In this document: in pieces, positions 1-5,542 of the stretch
Position numbering within the stretch: position 1 is the stretch's first letter
Layout of the letters: every line of letters begins with the position of its first letter
NCBI GenBank assembly: GCA_937880545.1
Contig: CALFKA010000173.1
Span: 1-6,839 of the forward strand
DNA: 6,839 nucleotides
DNA from: an uncultured Clostridia bacterium
Lineage (GTDB): Bacteria; Bacillota; Clostridia; Peptostreptococcales; Acidaminobacteraceae
Reading direction: 5' to 3'
The notes under the pieces: model-generated
The model's database searches: none
What the model was told of the DNA's origin: nothing
The model's input: only the letters and a program-made list of their open reading frames with translations
Program-made: the position numbers and the translations under genes

Positions 1-40
1 GAGATCTACACTCTTTCCCTACACGACGCTCTTCCGATCT
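1..40 (+). other. Illumina TruSeq adapter carry-over (not genomic)
   Basis: These 40 bases are identical to the 3' end of the Illumina TruSeq universal (P5-side) adapter, ending in the familiar GCTCTTCCGATCT. The identification is from memory of that standard sequence and covers the whole stretch without mismatch. Genuine insert sequence begins at base 41. The adapter should be trimmed, and no promoter or coding signal should be read into it. Confidence 0.98.
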
Positions 41-67
41 GCTCATTTTTCACGATAATCAAGCGAT

Positions 68-73
68 GAGGAG
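68..73 (+). promoter_or_regulatory. Ribosome binding site of allC
   Basis: GAGGAG lies 5 bases upstream of the ATG at 79, which supports that start codon. Only 38 genomic bases precede the gene (41-78), too few to say whether a promoter or another operon gene lies upstream. Confidence 0.8.
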
Positions 74-78
74 TAATC

Positions 79-1311
79 ATGTATTCAAAAGAAAAAATTC
101 TTGCCTTTGAAGAACAGATCCAATACATAGCGTCACTCTCTGAAAACCCTTCAAATATCACCAGACGCACATATAGTGAAGCCTGGTTTTCTTCGTTAAT
201 CTACCTTTCTCAAAAGATGAAAATGTATGGCATGAATGTAAGGGTAGATGGAATAGGTAATCTTATAGGCACCTATTATCCGCCTTCTTTAAAGTCTGAA
301 GATGATGTAGCAGTTGTAGGAATGGGTTCTCATATTGATTCAGTAGTCGATGCCGGGGCATTTGACGGTGTTGCAGGTGTCGTGGCAGCGCTTGACGTTG
401 CTCGACAAATTTATGAAGATGGCAATCTTAAAGCTGTTTTTGAAGTTGTAGCGTTTGCGGAAGAAGAAGGTTCCCGATTTGGTATCGGCTGCCTTGGCAG
501 TCGATATGCAACGGGAGATATCCTATCTCAGGATATCCCTCCAGAAATTTATTTGATGAGTAATTCCTTTAACCAAAGATTCCAAAACAATAACATTATA
601 AAAAATAATGCAAGCGAAGACATAGGTTGGATGAAAGACCGATACTCATCTTTTCTTGAAATTCATATAGAGCAAGGACCTATTCTTTATGAAAAATCGC
701 AAACATGTGCACTGGTTTCAGGAGTTGTTGGTATCCATCGGATGGAAATTGCTTTTCTCGGACAAGCCAATCACGCGGGAACAACACAAATGCGTAGACG
801 AAGAGATTCGTTGGTTATGGCTTCCGAGTTTATCTGCGGATGCTGGGACTATGGGCAAAACCAGAAAAATCAAGTAATCACAAACGGGAAGCTGATTAAT
901 TTCCCAAATGAGTTTAACGTAGTGTCAGGAAAAAGTGAAGTCAGCGTAGAAATCAGAGGCGATGATGATGATTTACTGGAGCAGACGGTATGTCATATAC
1001 GTCGCTTTGCTAAGGAGATCGCTAAAAAATATGCAGGTGAAGTTCTAATCGAAACGCTCGAACAAATTCCAGTTAGATCATTTGACAAGAACCTCCTAAA
1101 AGGACTGGACATATCGAGCGGAGGTAGTCTCCCCAAGTGCATGAGCTGGGCTGATCACGATACAAAATTTGTCTCATATGTTGCGCCAGCTGCGATGCTT
1201 TTTGTTCCCAGTAAGGATGGCATCAGTCACAACCCCCTTGAAATGTCTGAGGCCTCTGATTTATTAAAGGCTTCTGAAATCGTATTTCGTTTTTTCAAGG
1301 AGCGAAATTAA
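79..1311 (+). CDS. allC: Allantoate amidohydrolase (M20 metallo-hydrolase family)
   Basis: Predicted cytoplasmic dinuclear metal enzyme that hydrolyses allantoate to (S)-ureidoglycine (via ureidoglycine carbamate), CO2 and ammonia. The 410 residues match the usual AllC length of about 410. M20 landmarks appear in order: GSHIDSV with H85; GAFDG with D96; the EEEGSRFG block (128-135) giving the catalytic and metal-ligand glutamates; EIHIEQGP with H196; the NHAGTT lid motif (231-236); NVVSG and EIRGD, with R293 placed to bind a substrate carboxylate; and VPSKDGISHNP with H384. One oddity is that the usual SGAGHDA motif reads SWADHDT (356-362), which keeps His360-Asp361 but loses both glycines. 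The family also contains N-carbamoyl-L-amino acid hydrolases and ureidoglycolate hydrolases. The choice of AllC rests on the motifs plus the neighbouring allE and allB. No signal peptide is seen. It is the first gene of the visible operon. Confidence 0.88.
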   Translation: MYSKEKILAFEEQIQYIASLSENPSNITRRTYSEAWFSSLIYLSQKMKMYGMNVRVDGIGNLIGTYYPPSLKSEDDVAVVGMGSHIDSVVDAGAFDGVAGVVAALDVARQIYEDGNLKAVFEVVAFAEEEGSRFGIGCLGSRYATGDILSQDIPPEIYLMSNSFNQRFQNNNIIKNNASEDIGWMKDRYSSFLEIHIEQGPILYEKSQTCALVSGVVGIHRMEIAFLGQANHAGTTQMRRRRDSLVMASEFICGCWDYGQNQKNQVITNGKLINFPNEFNVVSGKSEVSVEIRGDDDDLLEQTVCHIRRFAKEIAKKYAGEVLIETLEQIPVRSFDKNLLKGLDISSGGSLPKCMSWADHDTKFVSYVAPAAMLFVPSKDGISHNPLEMSEASDLLKASEIVFRFFKERN

Positions 1312-1318
1312 CCCACTG

Positions 1319-1343
1319 TAATTGCTTATAGGAAACGCAATTA
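1319..1343. repeat. 7-bp inverted repeat in the allC-cupin spacer
   Basis: TAATTGC (1319-1325) is matched by its perfect reverse complement GCAATTA (1337-1343) across an 11-base loop. One further G-U pair is possible outside it in RNA. It sits in the largest spacer of the operon (69 bases). There is no following T-run, so it is not an intrinsic terminator. It could be an operator half-site pair, an mRNA processing or stabilising hairpin, or chance, since the arms are AT-rich and short. Confidence 0.35.
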
Positions 1344-1369
1344 TCGTGAGAGGAAGTATTGGCGCTTTG

Positions 1370-1376
1370 AAGGAGG
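1370..1376 (+). promoter_or_regulatory. Strong ribosome binding site of the small cupin gene
   Basis: AAGGAGG sits 4 bases before the ATG at 1381. This near-perfect anti-16S match fixes the start at 1381 over the longer-range alternatives in other frames, such as the ATG at 1322. It also indicates that this small gene is truly translated. Confidence 0.85.
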
Positions 1377-1380
1377 CATT

Positions 1381-1728
1381 ATGGTCAAGAGAAATCACGA
1401 ACTTAAAAGAGAAACTATCCCTGGTCTCAAAGGCGGCAAAGGTTCGGTACAGGTTACCGAATTCTTCGAAGCTGAGGATTTCCATGGAAAAGGAAGACTC
1501 TATGGCATGTCGACCATAGCCATAGGAGACTCAATCGGACTTCATCAGCATGAAGGAGATCAGGAAGCATATTATATTCTTGAAGGCAGCGCTTTATATT
1601 TTGATGGGGAGAAAGAGTATATTCTAGAGCCAGGAGATATATCTGTTTGTCGCACCGGTGAATCACATTCTATAGAGTCAGTAGGGGATGTTCCCCTGAA
1701 ATATATCATGCTCATTCTGTATACATAA
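1381..1728 (+). CDS. Small single-domain cupin protein, function unknown, ureide operon
   Basis: A 115-residue protein that is essentially one cupin_2 beta barrel. Cupin motif 1, G(X)5HXH(X)4E(X)6G, is matched exactly: G49, H55, H57, E62 and G69. Motif 2, G(X)5PXG(X)2H(X)3N, is matched at G85, G93 and H96, with Pro replaced by Arg91 and the final Asn by Ser100. H55, H57, E62 and H96 would make a complete metal-binding site, so a catalytic or ligand-sensing role is plausible. The gene lies between allC and allE, with the allE Shine-Dalgarno site overlapping its stop codon. This places it in the same transcript and suggests translational coupling. It is not a broken piece of AllE, because it has its own complete motifs and a strong ribosome binding site. 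Substrate and reaction cannot be told from the sequence. A step on ureidoglycine, ureidoglycolate or an unstable purine intermediate is an inference from context only. Confidence 0.82.
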   Translation: MVKRNHELKRETIPGLKGGKGSVQVTEFFEAEDFHGKGRLYGMSTIAIGDSIGLHQHEGDQEAYYILEGSALYFDGEKEYILEPGDISVCRTGESHSIESVGDVPLKYIMLILYT

Positions 1729-1734
1729 GGAGGT
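1727..1734 (+). promoter_or_regulatory. Ribosome binding site of allE overlapping the cupin stop codon
   Basis: AAGGAGGT includes the last two bases of the cupin TAA stop and lies 4 bases before the allE ATG at 1739. The arrangement suggests that ribosomes finishing the cupin gene can re-initiate on allE. Confidence 0.82.
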
Positions 1735-1738
1735 ATTA

Positions 1739-2506
1739 ATGGGTTTTCCAGAGTCCATCCTAAAATCTCGTGCAATCGTTGAACCTGGTAAATACTGTAT
1801 CATTCCCAAAGATGGTGTTGTCATCAACTCCGTGCCTGGATTTGAGAAAACTGATGTAACCATTCTCTGTTCACCAAGGATTGGTGCCAGTTTTTCCCAG
1901 TATGTCGCTACCTTTCATTCTGGTGGACATACAAGTTCACCATTTGGAAAAGAAGCGGATATAGAGACGTTTCTTTATGTCATAGACGGGCAGTTGGAGA
2001 TAGAGATAGGGGAGGTGTCTGCCGTTTTGAAGTCGGGAGGGTACGCATACGCCCCACCGGGAACTGGTATCAACATGAAAAACAACCAGTCTCCCGCGAC
2101 GAGAGCTCTACTTTATAAACAGAGATTTAGAGCGCTTGAGGGTGAAGCCGCCCCAGAACACGTGATTTCAAGTCTCTCGGAAGTGGAGGCTTTTGAATAT
2201 GATGGGATCCCAGAAGTGAAAATGAGAAATCTTCTACCTGTAGATAAGAGATTTGATATGAATTTTCACACATTAGAATTTCAGCCCGGTGCTGGTCATC
2301 CGTTTATCGAGACTCATGATCAGGAGCATAGCATGTATGTCCTTCAAGGCTCAGGCATGTATAACCTTAATAATACCTGGATGCCTGTGCAGGAAGAAGA
2401 CTACATATGGATGGGCCCTTTCTGTCTTCAGGGGGCTTATGGGGTCGGAAGAATTCCCATGCTTTATATTTACTCTAAAGACTGCAATCGTGACGTTCAA
2501 CTCTAA
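1739..2506 (+). CDS. allE: (S)-ureidoglycine aminohydrolase (bicupin)
   Basis: Predicted manganese enzyme that hydrolyses (S)-ureidoglycine to (S)-ureidoglycolate and ammonia, the step after AllC. The 255 residues are close to E. coli AllE (about 261) and form two cupin domains, roughly residues 45-130 and 172-250. In the C-terminal domain the run ETHDQEH supplies E191, H193 and H197, and Q231 follows exactly 40 residues after E191. This is the same E/H/H/Q spacing as the metal ligands known from the plant enzyme (Glu235, His237, His241, Gln275, from memory), which is strong support for function. The N-terminal cupin (around HTSSPFG and ETFLYVIDG) lacks a full ligand set, as in the family. 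The enzyme is expected to be cytoplasmic. It is preceded by a small cupin and followed after 20 bases by a class V aminotransferase, which would compete for the same substrate if it is a ureidoglycine enzyme. Confidence 0.92.
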   Translation: MGFPESILKSRAIVEPGKYCIIPKDGVVINSVPGFEKTDVTILCSPRIGASFSQYVATFHSGGHTSSPFGKEADIETFLYVIDGQLEIEIGEVSAVLKSGGYAYAPPGTGINMKNNQSPATRALLYKQRFRALEGEAAPEHVISSLSEVEAFEYDGIPEVKMRNLLPVDKRFDMNFHTLEFQPGAGHPFIETHDQEHSMYVLQGSGMYNLNNTWMPVQEEDYIWMGPFCLQGAYGVGRIPMLYIYSKDCNRDVQL

Positions 2507-2526
2507 TGTCAGAAAAGGATATATAA

Positions 2527-3675
2527 ATGAAAAATAGAAAGTTACTTATGATTCCCGGACCAACCCCAGTTCTTCGCTCGATCCAAGATGAAATGGGTCG
2601 AGAGACAGTAGCCTTTGGCGACAGCGAATTTGTCGCTGATTTTCAGCAACTAATCAATGACCTGAAAGAAATGTGGAGTTGCGATGGAATGGCATTTGTT
2701 GTTGCTGCTAGTGGAACATATTCCATGGAAATGGCTCTCGTCAATAATCTAAAACGAGGCGATTCATTACTTATTGTCTCTAATGGTTTTTTCGGGGATC
2801 GTTTTATTGAGATTGCTAAGAAAAAGGGATATACCTATGATGTTCTTTCTGCTTCCTGGGGGCATGTAGTAAGTGCAGAAGAAATTGCTGAACAACTTAA
2901 AAAGAAAACATATGATGCAATTACAGTAACACATGTCGATACTTCCACAGGCGCCGTTGCCCCTGTTCATGAGATCGGACAGGTTCTGAAAAATTTTCCT
3001 GAAACGATATATATCGTGGATGGTGTCTGCTCTGTCGCAGGGGAGCCTGTCGACATGATGAAAGATCATATCGATGTTCTTTTCAGCGGCTCACAGAAGG
3101 CTTTTGGCGTGGCTCCGGGGCTTGCTCTCTTATGGGCGGGGAAGAAATCTCTTGAGCGTAGGGAATCGCTGCCGGAAGTTATTGAGTATTATGCTGATTA
3201 CAAGAAGTGGGCTCCTGTAATGGACGACACAAAGAAGTACTTTGCCACTCCAGCTGTCAACATGACTTGGGCAATGAAGAAGTCTGTAGATATTATCAAA
3301 GAAGAAGGTTTGGAAAACCGATACGAGAGACACCGAAGAAATGCGGAAGCCATGAGAGCAGCTCTTGAGGCTATGGGCTTTAAAATTTTAGCAGATGCAT
3401 CCTGTCGTGCTGTCACCTTGTCAAATCCTCTTTATCCCGAAGGAGTAGATGATGGAGAGTTTCGCCTGGAATTGGAAAAACAAGGTGTACAGGTCGCGGG
3501 CGGTCTCGGAGAATATGCCGGTAAGATGTTCCGCATAGGACATATGGGTAATGTTGATGAACATGAATTGGCTGCTACCATCTGTGCAATAGAAAAAACT
3601 ATGGCTAAGCTTCTGCCTAGCTTTAAAGTGGGCAGTGGCATAACAGCTTTCTTAAAAAGTCTTTGCCGGGAATAA
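2527..3675 (+). CDS. Class V PLP aminotransferase, probable ureidoglycine- or alanine/serine-glyoxylate aminotransferase
   Basis: A complete 382-residue fold-type I aminotransferase of the alanine/serine/ureidoglycine-glyoxylate group. The N-terminal MIPGPTPV (8-15) is typical of this group. SGTYSMEMAL (62-71) is the PLP phosphate-binding region, D165 in IVDGVCSV contacts the pyridine nitrogen, and K191 in SGSQKAFG is the Schiff-base lysine. R336 in FRIGHMG is the expected substrate-carboxylate arginine. A Shine-Dalgarno AAAAGGA at 2513-2519 supports the ATG at 2527. In this operon the best guess is the PucG-type enzyme, moving the amino group of ureidoglycine to glyoxylate to give glycine and oxalurate. 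However, the residues after the N-terminal loop read AFGDSEF, and I cannot assign substrate specificity from them. Alanine-glyoxylate or serine-glyoxylate aminotransferase, removing glyoxylate made downstream, is equally compatible. The C-terminal tail looks natural for the family, ending just before an amidohydrolase remnant in the same frame. Confidence 0.85.
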   Translation: MKNRKLLMIPGPTPVLRSIQDEMGRETVAFGDSEFVADFQQLINDLKEMWSCDGMAFVVAASGTYSMEMALVNNLKRGDSLLIVSNGFFGDRFIEIAKKKGYTYDVLSASWGHVVSAEEIAEQLKKKTYDAITVTHVDTSTGAVAPVHEIGQVLKNFPETIYIVDGVCSVAGEPVDMMKDHIDVLFSGSQKAFGVAPGLALLWAGKKSLERRESLPEVIEYYADYKKWAPVMDDTKKYFATPAVNMTWAMKKSVDIIKEEGLENRYERHRRNAEAMRAALEAMGFKILADASCRAVTLSNPLYPEGVDDGEFRLELEKQGVQVAGGLGEYAGKMFRIGHMGNVDEHELAATICAIEKTMAKLLPSFKVGSGITAFLKSLCRE

Positions 3676-3679
3676 TTCC
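3669..3679. repeat. 11-bp perfect palindrome at the aminotransferase stop codon
   Basis: GGAAT-A-ATTCC spans the TAA stop (3673-3675), exactly where the aminotransferase gene ends and amidohydrolase homology begins. It may be chance, or it may mark the point of the deletion that removed the start of the next gene. It is too short, and lacks a T-run, for a terminator. Confidence 0.3.
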
Positions 3680-4062
3680 TTGCTGAAAAACTCCTGGAAA
3701 TGATTACTATTGATGCAGCGAAAGCCCTCGGCTGGGACGATGAAATTGGCTCATTGGAACCAGGGAAAAAAGCAGATATCATCACCGTTGACCTTCAGGT
3801 ACCACACCTTACACCCAAAATCATGTCGATAGAAAAATGGATGTTTCTGGGGAGTGGACATGATGTTGACAATGTCATGATAAATGGAAAGTTCTGTATG
3901 AGAAATAGAGAGATAGTGCAGGTGAATGAAGCTAAGTTTCTGGATGAAGCAGAGAAAGAAGCCTTGGAGACAATAAAACGAGCTGGTATGCAAAAACACA
4001 TGGAGCCTTGTGACACATTCTGGGGTTCCACACGAATCTACAATTATACGAAAAGATTTTGA
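3676..4062 (+). pseudogene. 5'-deleted amidohydrolase remnant (C-terminal part only)
   Basis: This stretch encodes about 128 residues resembling the C-terminal end of an ATZ/TRZ/SsnA-like amidohydrolase. LAEKLLEM and TIDAAKALGW correspond to the last barrel helix, EIGSLEPGKKADIITVDL is the hallmark return to the beta-sandwich domain, and DNVMINGKFCM followed by a charged helical tail matches the family's end. The roughly 300-350 N-terminal residues with the HxH, LHxxE and GTD metal sites are absent. Homology begins immediately after the aminotransferase TAA, in the same reading frame, and the residues before the first ATG (3700) already look like family sequence. So ATG 3700 is internal rather than a real start, and no good ribosome binding site precedes it. 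The downstream gene is a paralogue, and its own tail contains LGVLTPGAKADMIVIDL. The reading frame is otherwise intact, so the deletion is recent, or the join is an assembly artefact. A translated mini-protein cannot be excluded. Confidence 0.72.
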
Positions 4063-4064
4063 GG
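4061..4064 (+). promoter_or_regulatory. Ribosome binding site that sets the start at 4070
   Basis: GAGG, followed by an A-run, lies 5 bases before the ATG at 4070 and begins inside the TGA stop (4060-4062) of the remnant. A longer reading frame from GTG at 4010 exists, but it would overlap the remnant by 53 bases, has no Shine-Dalgarno site and adds 20 residues unlike the family's N-terminus. Confidence 0.75.
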
Positions 4065-4069
4065 AAAAA

Positions 4070-5542
4070 ATGATCACACAGGTGAAAGCGAAGTATGTCG
4101 TTGCGAGGCAAGGAGGGAAAACAGTTCTTCTGAAAGATGCAAGTGTGTATTTCGAAGAGGATACAATCCTTCATATTGGGCGGGAGTTTTCCGGAAAAGT
4201 CGACCGACTTATCGATGAATCAGACAACCTTCTCTGTCCCGGATTTATCGATCTTGATGCTCTGGGAGACATTGATCACACCCTTATATTCTTTGAGGTG
4301 CCTCATGAAGAAGAAGACCGGCTCCGCTGGAGTGAAAGATACTTTCTTGAAGGGCGTGCTGAGGCAATGACTCAAGAAGAGGAGAATTTCAAGTCATTAT
4401 ACGCCTATGTTCATCTGATTCGCAATGGGATCACAACAGCTATGCCCATTACTTCGGTGATTCCTAAAAAATCTGCAGAAACATATGAAGAAATCGAGGC
4501 GGCGGCACATCATGCAGGCAGGCTGGGGCTACGCGTCTATTTAGGGCCCAGCTTTCTTAGTGCGAAACATGTTCTTCGGGAGGACGGTACTCTATTAAAT
4601 GTCCAACTACCTGAAAAAGAAATTAAGCAAGGTCTTGCTGATGCGAGAAGATTCCTTGAGAATTTTCATGGTACTTATAACGGACTTGTTCAGGGAGCGG
4701 TCGTTCCCGAACGAATAGAGTTACAGACAGAGGAATCCTTGAAAGCGGCAAAGGCTCTCAGCGAAGAATTTGATGTTCCGCTTCGCCTACATGCTTCTCA
4801 AAGTCTCCATGATTACAATTATTGTAAGGATTCTTTCGCTCTTTCCCCGGTCGCTTACCTAGAGTCGATTGGTTTCTTGGGGCCAAACACTATGATTCCT
4901 CATACAATTGTTTCATCAGGTGCGCCTTTGATTGATGATACATCGGATGATGATCAGAAGATCCTGGTGGATACAGGTACAACCATGATCCATTGTCCAC
5001 TTGTCTATGCTAGGAATGGAAAAGCGCTTCATTCTTTTGGACGTTATCAGCGTCTGGGTGTCCGTGTAACGATGGGAACAGACACATTTCCACCTGATAT
5101 GATTGAAAATATCAAAATAGGACAGGTGCTTGCAAAAGCCATGGACAGTGATCGAAAAGAAAACTATCTATCATACTTCTTCCATGCATCTACAATTGAA
5201 GGGGCTCGTGCGCTTGGCAGAGAAGATCTAGGCGTTCTCACTCCGGGAGCAAAGGCTGACATGATCGTTATTGACCTTGATCATTTTGATATGGGAGTTA
5301 TTGATGATCCTCTTAGGACAGTCTTTGTCAACGGAAATGGTCAGTTTGTGAAAACCTCTATCATTGCAGGGCGCGTCGTCATGGAGAATCGTATGATTGA
5401 AGGGGTAAATATGGAAGAACTTCAGAACAAGGCGCAGTCCTATTACGAAAGGATGAAAAAAAGTTACTCGATCAGAAGCTCTGTAAAGCTTCCTGACGAA
5501 GAGTTCTTTCATACAACATTTCCGGTAGGGTCTTCGACATGA
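4070..5542 (+). CDS. Amidohydrolase-superfamily protein with altered metal site (ATZ/TRZ-like), function unknown
   Basis: A 490-residue protein with the layout of the chlorohydrolase/deaminase branch: an N-terminal beta-sandwich piece (1-55), a TIM barrel (about 56-385) and a C-terminal sandwich with LGVLTPGAKADMIVIDL (387-403). The segment CPGFID at 56-61 should be followed by the HxH metal pair. Instead it reads LDALGDIDH (62-70), so both histidines are missing. At the LHxxE site the protein has LHASQ (240-244), which keeps His241 but has Gln244 in place of the catalytic Glu. H278, the HCP of 308-310 and D338 in MGTD are retained. This could be a divergent enzyme with a rearranged metal site or a non-catalytic partner. 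I have an unverified recollection of the DALGDIDH form in other bacterial homologues, which would argue for a real subfamily rather than decay. It overlaps the allantoinase start by 4 bases. A ureide or purine-related substrate is an inference. Confidence 0.8.
   Translation: MITQVKAKYVVARQGGKTVLLKDASVYFEEDTILHIGREFSGKVDRLIDESDNLLCPGFIDLDALGDIDHTLIFFEVPHEEEDRLRWSERYFLEGRAEAMTQEEENFKSLYAYVHLIRNGITTAMPITSVIPKKSAETYEEIEAAAHHAGRLGLRVYLGPSFLSAKHVLREDGTLLNVQLPEKEIKQGLADARRFLENFHGTYNGLVQGAVVPERIELQTEESLKAAKALSEEFDVPLRLHASQSLHDYNYCKDSFALSPVAYLESIGFLGPNTMIPHTIVSSGAPLIDDTSDDDQKILVDTGTTMIHCPLVYARNGKALHSFGRYQRLGVRVTMGTDTFPPDMIENIKIGQVLAKAMDSDRKENYLSYFFHASTIEGARALGREDLGVLTPGAKADMIVIDLDHFDMGVIDDPLRTVFVNGNGQFVKTSIIAGRVVMENRMIEGVNMEELQNKAQSYYERMKKSYSIRSSVKLPDEEFFHTTFPVGSST

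Noticed and set aside
41..78. Promoter in the leader before allC
   Set aside because: Only 38 genomic bases remain after adapter trimming, and no convincing -35/-10 pair fits in addition to the ribosome binding site.
961..972. GATGATGATGAT microrepeat in allC
   Set aside because: It only encodes an acidic loop after the EIRG motif. It is in frame and too short to be a meaningful repeat element.
1278..1300. T-rich stretch near the end of allC as a possible terminator
   Set aside because: The T-run lies inside the coding sequence and no GC-rich stem precedes it.
3432..3785. 117-residue minus-strand open frame
   Set aside because: It lies opposite the aminotransferase end and the remnant, which are supported by motifs. 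Its composition (Ser/Pro-rich) is typical of antisense shadow frames.
3700..4062. Independent 120-residue protein starting at ATG 3700
   Set aside because: Family-like residues continue upstream of this ATG to the TAA at 3675 and no proper ribosome binding site precedes it, so the ATG is an internal methionine of a truncated amidohydrolase. A translated relic is not fully excluded.
4010..4069. GTG-started 20-residue N-terminal extension of the 4070-5542 protein
   Set aside because: It overlaps the end of the remnant, lacks a Shine-Dalgarno site, and the extra residues do not resemble the family N-terminus. The ATG at 4070 has GAGG at the right distance.
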